Source: CBDFGT01 sp965247225 (GTDB lineage Bacteria; Pseudomonadota; Alphaproteobacteria; Rhizobiales; Rhizobiaceae). Taken from it: a stretch of 64,000 nucleotides of DNA. The stretch spans positions 62,001 to 126,000 of the forward strand of contig CBDFGT010000027.1 of the NCBI GenBank assembly GCA_965247225.1, in the 5' to 3' direction. The position numbers and the translations under genes were made by a program. The notes beneath the pieces were generated by a model. It was not told the DNA's origin, searched no databases, and saw only the letters and a list, made by a program, of their open reading frames with translations. Of this stretch, positions 1 to 8,078 are shown piece by piece. How positions within the stretch are numbered: the first letter of the stretch is position 1; each line of letters starts with the position of its first letter.

Positions 1-111
1 ACTTGTCATCGTCTGGTCCGTCGTACTGCTGCTCGCAACACCGGCATCCGTTTCCTGTGCGGAAGCGGAAACGGCAAGCGCCAGCCATAGACAGACTGTG
101 GCAAGTCTCAT
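1..111 (-). CDS. Small secreted protein downstream of nuoD (partial, N-terminus only)
   Basis: The visible part encodes 37 residues and runs off the window edge. It begins MRLATVCLWLALAVSASAQ, a short positively charged start, a hydrophobic core and an ASA-Q signal-peptidase I site, followed by a Ser/Thr-rich stretch. Its ATG shares a base with the nuoD stop (TGATG), so it is translationally coupled to nuoD and must belong to the complex I operon. The next operon gene would normally be nuoE, but NuoE is cytoplasmic and does not begin like this. This is therefore an extra small exported protein between nuoD and nuoE. I do not recognise a family. The start and signal peptide are seen; everything about its role is unknown. 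Confidence 0.6.
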   Translation of the reverse strand, partial: MRLATVCLWLALAVSASAQETDAGVASSSTTDQTMTS

Positions 112-1301
112 CAGCGGTCAACCTCACCAAACACGATATCCAGCGAGCCAAGGATCGCCGAGACATCAGCCAGCTGATGACCGCGACAGATGAAATCCAT
201 GGCCTGGAGATGCGCATAGCCCGGCGCCCTGATCTTGCAGCGATACGGTTTGTTTGAACCGTCCGAGACCAGATAGACACCGAATTCACCCTTGGGCGCT
301 TCCACTGCGGCATAGGCTTCACCCGCCGGCACATGGAAACCTTCGGTATAAAGCTTGAAATGATGGATCAGCGCTTCCATTGACCGCTTCATCTCACCGC
401 GCTTTGGCGGCACAATCTTGCCATCCATCGAAGAAACCGGGCCTGTCTTGGCGGAGCCTAGCAAACGCTCAACACATTGCTTCATGATCCTCACGGATTC
501 CCGCATTTCAATCATGCGGATCAGGTAGCGGTCATAGCAATCGCCGTTCTTGCCGACCGGAATATCAAATTCAAGGTCGGAATAACATTCATAGGGCTGC
601 GACCGCCGCAAATCCCAGGCGGCTCCCGAACCACGCACCATAACACCCGAAAAGCCCCAGGCCCATGCGTCTTCCAGCTTCACAACCCCGATATCAACAT
701 TGCGCTGCTTGAAAATGCGGTTGCCGGTCAGAAGACCTTCAATGTCATCGCAGGTCTTCAGGAACGGATCGCACCACTTGCCGATATCTTCCACCAGCTC
801 GTGCGGCAGATCCTGATGAACACCGCCCGGACGGAAATAGGCCGAATGCATCCGCGCACCACAGGCCCGTTCATAAAACACCATCAGCTTTTCACGCTCT
901 TCAAAGCCCCAGAGCGGCGGCGTCAGTGCACCGACGTCCAGTGCCTGCGTCGTCACGTTCAGAAGATGCGACAGGATACGTCCGATTTCGGAATACAGGA
1001 CACGTATCAGCTGGCCACGGATCGGCACCTCGGTACCGGTCATCTTTTCAATGGCAAGAGCAAAGGCATGCTCCTGGTTCATCGGCGCCACATAGTCCAG
1101 GCGATCAAAATAGGGGATCGCCTGCATATAGGTCTTTGTTTCGATCAGCTTTTCGGTGCCACGGTGCAGCAGGCCGATATGCGGATCAACGCGCTCGACA
1201 ATTTCACCATCCAGTTCCAGAACCAGACGCAGCACACCATGCGCGGCCGGGTGCTGCGGTCCGAAATTGATATTGAAATTGCGAACATTATGTTCATTCA
1301 T
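111..1301 (-). CDS. nuoD: NADH-quinone oxidoreductase subunit D (NuoD)
   Basis: This is the 49-kDa subunit of the peripheral arm of respiratory complex I, which together with NuoB forms the quinone-binding pocket. From the chosen start it is 396 residues, the usual length. The family N-terminus NFGPQHPAAHG is near residue 10, LLHRGTEKL near 40, and the C-terminal hydrogenase-like fold ends ILGSLDIVFGEVDR. An upstream in-frame ATG at 1331 would add ten residues (MQPASLELAI) not seen in the family. The internal ATG at 1301 has GGAG just before it and matches the usual MxEHNVRNFNINFGP start. It is the fourth gene of nuoABCD, and its stop overlaps the next start. Identification is essentially certain. 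Confidence 0.97.
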   Translation of the reverse strand: MNEHNVRNFNINFGPQHPAAHGVLRLVLELDGEIVERVDPHIGLLHRGTEKLIETKTYMQAIPYFDRLDYVAPMNQEHAFALAIEKMTGTEVPIRGQLIRVLYSEIGRILSHLLNVTTQALDVGALTPPLWGFEEREKLMVFYERACGARMHSAYFRPGGVHQDLPHELVEDIGKWCDPFLKTCDDIEGLLTGNRIFKQRNVDIGVVKLEDAWAWGFSGVMVRGSGAAWDLRRSQPYECYSDLEFDIPVGKNGDCYDRYLIRMIEMRESVRIMKQCVERLLGSAKTGPVSSMDGKIVPPKRGEMKRSMEALIHHFKLYTEGFHVPAGEAYAAVEAPKGEFGVYLVSDGSNKPYRCKIRAPGYAHLQAMDFICRGHQLADVSAILGSLDIVFGEVDR

Positions 1302-1367
1302 AATTGCGAGCTCCAGGCTTGCTGGTTGCACCTTGCCGGCACAACAACGTCATTCAAACACAAACAA

Positions 1368-1970
1368 TCAGGCTTTGGCTTTTTCGTCGCCGGGCAGAAC
1401 ATAATCTGTTCCCTCCCAGGGCGACAGGAAGTCAAAATTCCGGAATTCCTGGCGAAGTTCCACAGGCTCATAAATAACCCGCTTGGCCTCGTCATCATAA
1501 CGCACTTCCACAAATCCTGTCGTCGGAAAATCCTTGCGCAGCGGATGCCCCTCAAAGCCGTAATCCGTCAAAATCCGGCGCAGGTCAGGGTGACCCGCAA
1601 ACAGGATTCCATACATGTCATAGGCCTCGCGCTCAAACCAGTCCGCGCCCGGAAATACCGAAGTTGCAGAAGGAATGGTATCCTCCTCGCCCACAGCGAC
1701 CTTCACGCGGATACGATGATTCTTCTTTGGTGACAGCAGATGATAGACAACATCAAAGCGCTCTTCGCGCTGGGGATAATCCACACCGCATATATCGGTC
1801 AAATTGACAAAGCCGCATTCCGCATCATCCCGCAAGAATGCCAGCAAACCGATAATCCTGTCGGCACGTGTGGTCACCGTCAGCTCGCCGAAAGCCACGG
1901 TTGAAGACAAGATCTGATCACCGCGGGCATCCGCAATATAGGCTGCCAATGTGTCGAGGGCCTCTGTCAT
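1368..1970 (-). CDS. nuoC: NADH-quinone oxidoreductase subunit C (NuoC)
   Basis: This is the 30-kDa subunit of the complex I connecting fragment, 200 residues here, as usual for alphaproteobacteria, where C and D are separate genes. The family signature ERFDVVYHLLSPKKNHRIRVKV lies near the middle and is followed by GADWFEREAYDMYGILFAGHPDLRRILTDYGFEGHPLRKDFP-type sequence. Two ATGs lie six bases apart (ATGCATATG). An AGGGG Shine-Dalgarno touches the first and is spaced six bases from the second, so the second (1970) is chosen. The gene sits 15 bases after nuoB and 66 bases before nuoD, consistent with one operon. Confidence 0.96.
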   Translation of the reverse strand: MTEALDTLAAYIADARGDQILSSTVAFGELTVTTRADRIIGLLAFLRDDAECGFVNLTDICGVDYPQREERFDVVYHLLSPKKNHRIRVKVAVGEEDTIPSATSVFPGADWFEREAYDMYGILFAGHPDLRRILTDYGFEGHPLRKDFPTTGFVEVRYDDEAKRVIYEPVELRQEFRNFDFLSPWEGTDYVLPGDEKAKA

Positions 1971-1985
1971 ATGCATCCCCTGCCC

Positions 1986-2567
1986 TTAACGCTCGATTGT
2001 ACCTGTGCGGCGAATCTTTTTCTGCAGAAGCAGAACGCCGTACAGCAAGGCTTCGGCTGTCGGAGGACAGCCCGGCACATAGATATCCACCGGAACAATC
2101 CGGTCGCATCCGCGCACCACAGAATAGGAAAAGTGGTAGTATCCGCCGCCATTGGCGCATGAGCCCATGGAAATAACATAACGCGGCTCGGGCATCTGGT
2201 CATAGACCTTGCGCAGCGCCGGAGCCATTTTATTGGTCAGCGTGCCGGCCACAATCATCACATCCGACTGGCGCGGCGAGGCCCGCGGCGCAAAGCCGAA
2301 ACGCTCTGCATCATAGCGCGGCATCGACATCTGCATCATTTCAACCGCACAGCATGCAAGGCCAAAGGTCATCCACATCAGGGATCCCGTACGCGCCCAG
2401 TTGATCAACTCGTCCGTTGATGTCACCAGAAAGCCCTTGTCTGCCAGCTCATTGTTGATTTCGCCAAAGAACGCATCATTGCTGCCGACAGGCTTGCCTG
2501 TCGAAGGATCAATAATACCCTTTGGCGCTTGCGAAACCAAAGTGGTGTTGCCGGAGGTCATTCCCAT
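1986..2567 (-). CDS. nuoB: NADH-quinone oxidoreductase subunit B (NuoB)
   Basis: This subunit carries the terminal 4Fe-4S cluster N2 of complex I, next to the quinone site. The four cluster cysteines are visible: the tandem pair in FGLACCAVEMM, one in MGSCANGGG and one in VPGCPPT. The protein is 193 residues from the chosen start (MGMTSGN). That ATG lies seven bases after AAGGAG, inside the end of nuoA, so the two genes overlap by ten bases and are coupled. The next ATG at 2561 is equally possible, because it overlaps the nuoA stop as ATGA. An upstream start at 2588 has no ribosome site and adds a non-family tail. Confidence 0.96.
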   Translation of the reverse strand: MGMTSGNTTLVSQAPKGIIDPSTGKPVGSNDAFFGEINNELADKGFLVTSTDELINWARTGSLMWMTFGLACCAVEMMQMSMPRYDAERFGFAPRASPRQSDVMIVAGTLTNKMAPALRKVYDQMPEPRYVISMGSCANGGGYYHFSYSVVRGCDRIVPVDIYVPGCPPTAEALLYGVLLLQKKIRRTGTIER

Positions 2568-2923
2568 TCCAGCGCTCCTTTTTTCCACTCATAGATAAAG
2601 CCGATTGTCAGCACGCCCAGAAATACCATCATCGACCAGAACCCGAACCAGCCGATCTCCCCGAAGGACACTGCCCAGGGGAACAGGAAAGCGACTTCCA
2701 GGTCGAAAATGATGAACAGGATGGAGACGAGATAGAACCGGATGTCGAATTTCATGCGCGCATCATCAAATGCATTGAAACCGCACTCATAGGCAGACAG
2801 CTTTTCAGAATCCGGCGCCTTGTAGGCAACGGCAAAGGGCGCAATCAGAAGCGCCAGCCCTATCACCAATGCCAGCCCGATGAAAATCGCAATCGGAATA
2901 TAGGCGCTCAAGACTTCTGTCAT
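2558..2923 (-). CDS. nuoA: NADH-quinone oxidoreductase subunit A (NuoA)
   Basis: This is a small membrane subunit of complex I, 121 residues from the chosen ATG with the usual three transmembrane helices (about residues 5-30, 62-82 and 90-110). The conserved loop with YECGFNAFDDARMKFDIRFY is present, as is the Glu/Asp in the second helix (IIFDLEVAFLFPW). An in-frame start 13 codons upstream gives a charged extension absent from the family. The start MTEVLSAYIPI with GGGGACGGACAG before it is typical. It is the first gene of the operon; the 340 bases upstream should hold the nuo promoter. Confidence 0.95.
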   Translation of the reverse strand: MTEVLSAYIPIAIFIGLALVIGLALLIAPFAVAYKAPDSEKLSAYECGFNAFDDARMKFDIRFYLVSILFIIFDLEVAFLFPWAVSFGEIGWFGFWSMMVFLGVLTIGFIYEWKKGALEWE

Positions 2924-3263
2924 TCTGTCCGTCCCCGTTCGCAAAAACCGCACGACCCGCAAAAACGGGAATCGGGCTTGCGCAAACCGAAAATTGTTGC
3001 ATCGCGATCGTGGTTACCGCAGCCAGCGCCTCTCTGCAAGACACTGATTGCCTTTTCAACGCGTTCTTGGCCGAGTTTATCAGTCCCGCCAAAACATACC
3101 AGACCATCTAGCGCCCGAATGCCAAAAAACAACGAACAAATCAAAGGAATAATACAGACAGGCCCCGGAAAGATCCGGTCGTTCAATTCATGTCAAATTT
3201 CGGAATTGTCTGTGCCATCATGATGGCATCTGGAACATTCAACACCAGTATCAAAGTGTTAAA
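2924..3263. other. Intergenic region upstream of nuoA, probable promoter zone
   Basis: About 340 bases between the nuoA start and the 3' end of tRNA-Asp, both on the minus strand. No convincing reading frame or hairpin was found on either strand. It should contain the nuo operon promoter, but no clear -35/-10 pair could be chosen by eye. Confidence 0.4.
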
Positions 3264-3340
3264 TGGCGCGAGTGACGGGGCTCGAACCCGCGACCTCCGG
3301 CGTGACAGGCCGGCACTCTAACCAACTGAGCTACACCCGC
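3264..3340 (-). tRNA. tRNA-Asp (GTC)
   Basis: The minus strand folds as a 77-nt tRNA with encoded CCA. Acceptor strands GCGGGTG and CACTCGC nearly pair, the D arm holds AGCTCAGTTGGTTAGAG, the anticodon loop CTGTCAC gives GTC (Asp), and the T arm holds GGTTCGAGCC. A second tRNA (Val) lies 260 bases away, divergently oriented. Confidence 0.96.
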
Positions 3341-3599
3341 GCATTGCGAAGCGGCTCACGCTGTGCGCCGTTCGTGAGGGGCTAACTAAGGGGTTCGATC
3401 CGAGGTGTCAAGCAAGTTTCAAGACAAAATGATGCCTTTTGCATTTTTTTGTCGCCCTGTTGAAAAGCGCAAAAAAGCAGGCAGCGGGAATCCCGCAATA
3501 GCGGGCTTTTGAAACAGTCCTGTGAAAAAAATGAAAAAAATGAATTTTTGCTCTTGCGATTTGTGGCGGATCATCATAGTTCAACCTCACCAGCGCGGG

Positions 3600-3675
<76 letters not shown>

Positions 3676-3733
3676 TTATTTCTTCAAAATCAACGTGTTG
3701 ATGCAAACGGCCTTAGGGCCGGTTCTTGTTTTT

Positions 3734-3780
3734 GGCCCATGCTTTCATGCGCCTTTTTTTGGCCCATGCTTTCATGCGCC
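3734..3780. repeat. 20-bp direct repeat at the 3' end of the tetR gene
   Basis: The sequence GGCCCATGCTTTCATGCGCC occurs at 3734-3753 and again at 3761-3780, with a T-rich 7-base spacer. The second copy includes the last codons and stop of the TetR gene, so the first copy is a local duplication of that gene's end. No function is evident. Confidence 0.8.
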
Positions 3781-4422
3781 TTCGTCAATTCCCAGATATG
3801 TGAACATCAAGCTGACAAGCTCATCCCGCAAGGCCTGCGAGGCCAAAATGCCCCGCCTTGCACCATTGTGGATAACACCTTCGACGGCAGACGACAGAAC
3901 CTGGGCACCAAGGGCAAGCGCGCTCTGGCTCCTGTGCCCCTGTGCCAGGGCAAGAATTGCCGCATAGGCCGCCAGATAGTCCGCCTCGAACCGATTCTGC
4001 ATCGCCAGCGCATTGCCATGCACCGGAGCAAGCTCAAGAAGGACAGGATGCACGCCCTGTTCTTCGCTGTGAATCGCAATCAATCCATCGACAAGAGCAA
4101 CAATGCGCTGCCGCAGGGGCCTTTCGCCCTGCATAACCTCCAGCAAGACCAAAAGGACGGCTTCGAGATGGCGAGCAAGAATGGAATCGATCAACACGAT
4201 TCGATCCGGAAAATATTGATACAGCGATCCAATGCTGACCCCGGCAACCTCCGCAACCTCATTTGTGGTAAATCCGTCCAATCCTCTGCGCCCCAAAACG
4301 CGAGCCCCGGCCCGCAAAATGACCTCGACTGTGGCGCGTGAACGGGCCTGAACAGGGCGCTTGCGCATGGAACCTGCCCGATTCTGCCCCCTTGGGCGGT
4401 CGAATGGAATGCGAGTAGACAC
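3772..4422 (-). CDS. TetR-family transcriptional regulator
   Basis: A 216-residue one-component regulator. The N-terminal DNA-binding domain (about residues 20-75) shows the family pattern: RATVEVILRAGARVLGRRGLDGFTTNEVAEVAGVSIGSLYQYF is the TetR helix-turn-helix signature, with GVSIGSLYQYF as its recognition helix. The remainder is an all-helical ligand/dimerisation domain with no recognisable ligand signature. A GTG start at 4422 with GAGG five bases upstream is chosen; an ATG at codon 19 is an alternative. The gene is divergent from a DinB-family gene, with a perfect 12-bp palindrome between them. That suggests it represses itself and its neighbour, which is inference. Confidence 0.9.
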   Translation of the reverse strand: MSTRIPFDRPRGQNRAGSMRKRPVQARSRATVEVILRAGARVLGRRGLDGFTTNEVAEVAGVSIGSLYQYFPDRIVLIDSILARHLEAVLLVLLEVMQGERPLRQRIVALVDGLIAIHSEEQGVHPVLLELAPVHGNALAMQNRFEADYLAAYAAILALAQGHRSQSALALGAQVLSSAVEGVIHNGARRGILASQALRDELVSLMFTYLGIDEGA

Positions 4423-4447
4423 AGAGACCTCATTTGCCTGAAAATCT

Positions 4448-4459
4448 GATCATATGATC
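4448..4459. promoter_or_regulatory. Palindrome GATCATATGATC, candidate TetR operator
   Basis: A perfect 12-bp palindrome lies in the 68-bp gap between the divergent tetR and dinB-like genes, 31 bases before the dinB ATG. Position and symmetry are what a TetR dimer operator would need. Binding is inferred only. Confidence 0.5.
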
Positions 4460-4490
4460 CGCATTTTTATTCGCAAGAAGGACAGCCAAT

Positions 4491-5000
4491 ATGGATTCGC
4501 GCACTTTAATCCGCATCCTTTTCACATATCAGGCTTGGGCCAATGATGAACTGATGCAGAAAATTGCAACGCTCGACCCTCAGCAACATGCGCAGGAGCG
4601 GCACCTCGCAATCCGTCTGATGAACCACATTTGCGTTGTCGGACAGATCTTTGCAGCCCATATTCAAGGCAGGGATCACGGTTTTTCAAGCGACAACACG
4701 CAAGCAACGCCCGATGCCGCAGAGCTTCGCACGGCTCTGGTACAAATCGACCAATGGTACCTTTCCTATATAGAGACTGCCAAGACAGACGGCCTGCCGG
4801 AACGCAAGTCCTTTATCTTCACCGATGGCGACCGGGGAGCCATGTCACACATGGAGATGTTGGCCCATGTCGTCACCCACGCGACCTATCACCGTGGAGA
4901 AGTCGGCAGAATATTGGCCCTCGCCTCCATCTCATCTCCATGGGATACATTTGCCGTGTTCCTGCACCAGACCCAGCCGGAGCGCCGCAACATATTTTAG
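4491..5000 (+). CDS. DinB-family putative metal-dependent protein
   Basis: A 169-residue protein of the DinB/DUF664 four-helix-bundle family, whose members bind a divalent metal with three histidines and include thiol-dependent transferases and damage-inducible proteins of unknown substrate. It opens with the family pattern FTYQAWANDELM. Candidate metal ligands are the His in LMNHICVVGQIF (about residue 46) and the two His in HVVTHATYHRGEVGRIL (about 125-135), the latter being the family hallmark. The ATG is preceded by AAGGAC. It is divergently transcribed from a TetR regulator and probably controlled by it. The substrate cannot be told from sequence. Confidence 0.88.
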   Translation: MDSRTLIRILFTYQAWANDELMQKIATLDPQQHAQERHLAIRLMNHICVVGQIFAAHIQGRDHGFSSDNTQATPDAAELRTALVQIDQWYLSYIETAKTDGLPERKSFIFTDGDRGAMSHMEMLAHVVTHATYHRGEVGRILALASISSPWDTFAVFLHQTQPERRNIF

Positions 5001-5112
5001 CGGCCCACCCCTGCCCTGTGATATTTATCCGTCGCAAAGCGTGCCTGTGCGTGATAAAACCACTCTGTTCCGGCCGGAAGTAACAAGCCGGATCTTTTGA
5101 GGGGGAATGACA

Positions 5113-5505
5113 ATGAAATGGTCAGTTTTTGCATGCGCTTGCGCATGTCTGTGCCTGTCTGCTTTGCCGCATGCGGCGCGTGCAGATGATTTGCTGGAAT
5201 CCTACAATGCCTATATCGGTGAGGATGACCTTTATAATTCCAATGGCGAACGCCTCACCGCCCCCTGGCAGGTGATCCGGCAGGACAGGGCCAATTTTCA
5301 CAAATTCGGAATCAGTCAGCGCGGTGACGAAAGTGATTCTTTCTTTGCCTCGAAACGCAATCGCGACATTGCCGAGCGCCTGATCCGGGATGGCAGCATC
5401 AACCGCCAGTCTGCCCGCCTGCTGATGGGAGGAGATGTGATGATCCGGGTTGATATCTATGGTCAGGGCGATGTCGGCGACTATATCGAAGTCACGGTGA
5501 ACTGA
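5113..5505 (+). CDS. Small secreted protein of unknown function
   Basis: About 130 residues. The N-terminus is a clear Sec signal: KWSVFACACACLCLSALPHA with a likely cleavage after HAARA. The mature part is about 105 residues, acidic and polar, with no cysteines and no motif I can assign. An ATG at 5107 sits one base after GGGGGA; the second ATG at 5113 has seven bases of spacing and is preferred. The gene is convergent with recJ, 26 bases between stops. I do not recognise the family. The signal peptide and good ribosome site support a real exported protein. Confidence 0.7.
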   Translation: MKWSVFACACACLCLSALPHAARADDLLESYNAYIGEDDLYNSNGERLTAPWQVIRQDRANFHKFGISQRGDESDSFFASKRNRDIAERLIRDGSINRQSARLLMGGDVMIRVDIYGQGDVGDYIEVTVN

Positions 5506-5531
5506 CATCACGAATCGTTGACCAGGAAACG

Positions 5532-7334
5532 CTACAGCGCCTTTGCCGCATCCATGATCCGCATCTGGATGCGGCGTGTACCCTGCCAGTGGTCGGCACC
5601 CAGCGTGCCGGCCACATGCACCTGCTGGCCCCTGTTTTGCAGAAGCAGGTCACCCAGCGGCGTTTCCAGCGCCCGGAAGGCGATCGCTTCCAGCCTCTTG
5701 CCATCCATGCTCTCCAGCGTCACCTTCACGTGATTGGTACCGATCTGGCGCGAATCGCGAATACGGTGCGAAGGCACGGCAAAAATCGGCTGTGGATGGC
5801 CTGTTCCATAGGGGCCTGCGGATTCCAGCTGGTCAATCAGATCCAGCGTGACGCCCGGGGCAGAAACCGCGCCATCAATTTTCAAAACCTCGCCGGACAC
5901 AAGGTCCGGGACTGTCTTTCCGGCCTGCTCCTCGAAAAAGCTGCGCAGCCTGCCAAGATTGGCGCGCTCCACGGTCAGGCCCGCCGCCATGGCATGGCCG
6001 CCGCCTTTGACCAGAATGCCGGCATCAACGGCAGCCCGCACCATTTTTCCCAGATCAAACCCTGCAATCGACCGGCCGGAGCCGGAGCCCTTGCCATTTC
6101 CGTCAAAGGCAATCGCAAAGGCTGGCCTGCGAAACCTGTCTTTCAGCCGGGAAGCCAGCAGGCCGACAATACCGGGATGCCATTGCTCTTTCGCCGTCAG
6201 AATCACCGACACGCCCTGCCCGTCCCCGAATTCGGCAAGCGCTTCGGCCTCGGCCTCCGCCAGCATGGCCATCTCTATGGCCTGGCGCGCCTTGTTCAGA
6301 TCATCCAGTTCACCGGCAATCCGGTCAGCTTGCGCACCATCCTCCAGCGTCAGCAGCCTGGCACCCAGCGCCGCATCGCCGATGCGCCCTCCGGCATTGA
6401 TTCGCGGGCCGATCAGAAATCCGAAATGATAGGGGCTGACCGGCCCGGACAATCCGGCCTTGCGAAACAGCGCCGCAAGGCCAACATTGCCCATGTGCCG
6501 GGCCGCAATCAGCCCTTTGACCACATAGGCGCGGTTCAGACCCTTGAGCGGCACGACATCGCAAACCGTTGCCAGCGCCACCAGATCGAGCAGGCTCAGC
6601 AAATCCAGACTGGCGACCCGCGCATCGCCGTCAGCGCGCAGCAACCGGAGAATGCCGACCAGAACCAGATAGACAACACCGGCAGCACACAGATGCCCCT
6701 GACCCGACAGGTCATCCTCGCGATTGGGATTGATCAGGGCATAACAGACCGGCAAATCAGAATTGACCTGATGATGATCAATCACCACGACATCGATATT
6801 GCGTGCCCTGGCCACATCCAGCGACTCATGGCTCGTGGAACCGCAATCAACGGTGACAATCAATTGCGCACCATTGGTGATCAGCTGGTCGATCGCCGCC
6901 GGATTGGGCCCATAGCCCTCAAAGATACGGTCCGGAATATAGATGACCGGATCAAGGCCGAAATGCCGCAAAAACCGCACCATAAGGGCGCAGGATGCCG
7001 CACCGTCAACATCATAATCGCCAAAAATGGCAATACGCTCACGCCCCCGGATCGCCCGCGCAAGGCGTTCCGCCCCTTTTTCAAGGCCGGTGAGTGTAAA
7101 CGGGTCCGGCATAAGATGACGGATACTCGGCTCGAGAAATTCCGGTGCAGCATCGACACCCACGCCACGCCCCGCCAGAACCCGGCAAATCAGATCCGGA
7201 AGCCCATGCATCTGCGACATGGCCAATGCCCTGTTCTGCCCTGCCTGATCCAGCCCGGAAACCCATTTTTGCCCGAGAACGGAGCAATCCACGCCCAAAA
7301 AAGATCGCTGCACGGGATCAATCTGTTCCTGCAC
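5532..7334 (-). CDS. recJ: Single-stranded-DNA-specific exonuclease RecJ
   Basis: A 600-residue 5'-to-3' single-strand DNA exonuclease used in recombination repair and mismatch repair. The DHH phosphoesterase core is visible: motif I IFGDYDVDGA at about residue 105, motif II VTVDCGS, motif III VVIDHHQ, and later the DHHA1 motif KGGGHAMAAGLT. The C-terminal OB domain follows. The start is GTG at 7334, seven bases after AAGGAG. It is a single gene with a short gap to the unknown secreted protein on one side and a repeat-rich spacer on the other. Length and motifs are normal. Confidence 0.96.
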   Translation of the reverse strand: MQEQIDPVQRSFLGVDCSVLGQKWVSGLDQAGQNRALAMSQMHGLPDLICRVLAGRGVGVDAAPEFLEPSIRHLMPDPFTLTGLEKGAERLARAIRGRERIAIFGDYDVDGAASCALMVRFLRHFGLDPVIYIPDRIFEGYGPNPAAIDQLITNGAQLIVTVDCGSTSHESLDVARARNIDVVVIDHHQVNSDLPVCYALINPNREDDLSGQGHLCAAGVVYLVLVGILRLLRADGDARVASLDLLSLLDLVALATVCDVVPLKGLNRAYVVKGLIAARHMGNVGLAALFRKAGLSGPVSPYHFGFLIGPRINAGGRIGDAALGARLLTLEDGAQADRIAGELDDLNKARQAIEMAMLAEAEAEALAEFGDGQGVSVILTAKEQWHPGIVGLLASRLKDRFRRPAFAIAFDGNGKGSGSGRSIAGFDLGKMVRAAVDAGILVKGGGHAMAAGLTVERANLGRLRSFFEEQAGKTVPDLVSGEVLKIDGAVSAPGVTLDLIDQLESAGPYGTGHPQPIFAVPSHRIRDSRQIGTNHVKVTLESMDGKRLEAIAFRALETPLGDLLLQNRGQQVHVAGTLGADHWQGTRRIQMRIMDAAKAL

Positions 7335-7438
7335 CTGGCAGCTCCTTCAATTCACTGTCAGCACCCAAGCATGTTGCGATGATTCAGAGTCCCCTGTCAC
7401 GCTTTATCTGTTCATGTTGATGCCTGCAGCTCAGCGGA

Positions 7439-7562
7439 AACCGCTTCACACTTTTGCGCGACATGCATTAATGCGCGTCGCAACTTTTCATATTCGCTGG
7501 CCACATTTTTTACGCATGTCGTTATCGCAAAACCGCTGCACACTTTTGCGTGACATGCATTA
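7439..7562 (+). repeat. Dispersed intergenic palindromic repeat, copy 1 (composite)
   Basis: Two near-identical 32-bp units (7439-7470 and 7531-7562, two mismatches) of the form AACCGCTKCACACTTTTGCG plus GACATGCATTA bracket a segment ending ACGCATGTCGTTATCGC. The same segments recur inverted at 9421-9528 and, degenerate, at 32738-32850. This resembles the short mobile intergenic elements known from Brucella-like genomes. It fills most of the 326-bp gap between recJ and the small membrane gene; no gene is seen there. Confidence 0.8.
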
Positions 7563-7589
7563 GCGTGATCAAAAATTCAAAACTACAAA

Positions 7590-7623
7590 CAGAAAAGACC
7601 CGATCACATTTGCAACCGGGTCT
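7590..7623 (-). terminator. Rho-independent terminator of the small membrane gene
   Basis: On the minus strand AGACCCG pairs with CGGGTCT (7596-7602 with 7617-7623) around a 14-base loop and is followed by TTTTCTGTTT. It lies 38 bases past the stop of the gene at 7661-7858 and so fits as its terminator. Confidence 0.75.
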
Positions 7624-7660
7624 GTATCACACAAGCGAGAAATGTCTTCCGCAAAATCTG

Positions 7661-7858
7661 TTATATATTGATGATCATCAACAAAACGAACAATGCCAGC
7701 ACAGAAAACGCAACAATGGCATAAACAAATGCCGCGTTTGTATCCCCCTCGTAACAATCATCCGTAAAACGAATAACATCACGGGCATTAACGCCCCTCG
7801 ATATCAAACGGTCCGAATTGATTACACGTCCCCTAAATACAGAATGTCCTGCTCCCAT
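7661..7858 (-). CDS. Small single-span membrane protein of unknown function
   Basis: A 65-residue protein: a polar N-terminal half with several Arg and Asp, then one strongly hydrophobic segment (AFVYAIVAFSVLALFVLLMI) that nearly reaches the C-terminus, giving a tail-anchored layout. A strong Shine-Dalgarno (GGGGAGGG) lies eight bases before the ATG, the upstream 200 bases are very AT-rich, and a rho-independent terminator follows 38 bases after the stop, so the transcription unit looks complete and monocistronic. I recognise no family. Ribosome site, terminator and membrane span are seen; the role is unknown. Confidence 0.65.
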   Translation of the reverse strand: MGAGHSVFRGRVINSDRLISRGVNARDVIRFTDDCYEGDTNAAFVYAIVAFSVLALFVLLMIINI

Positions 7859-8078
7859 CGCAAATCCCTCCCCATGAACTGCAAGATGTGATCAACTTTA
7901 CAACCCTGACACAGGATATGCAAGTAACATTCATAAAATTTACACAAATTTAACATAAACTTTAATAATAGTTCATTTTTTAAATCATTGAATTTCTTTA
8001 TAAAAATGCATTGACTCTTCTTTTTTTTGCAGCGCAGCAATCAAATTATCTTTTTTTTGCACCGCAACTGCAGGATAT

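Noticed and set aside
477..1733. Long plus-strand open frame opposite nuoC/nuoD
   Set aside because: It is antisense to two clearly identified genes, has no ribosome site and no family resemblance. Similar long antisense frames opposite recJ, hom, the alaC-like gene, argS, dgt and valS were rejected for the same reason.
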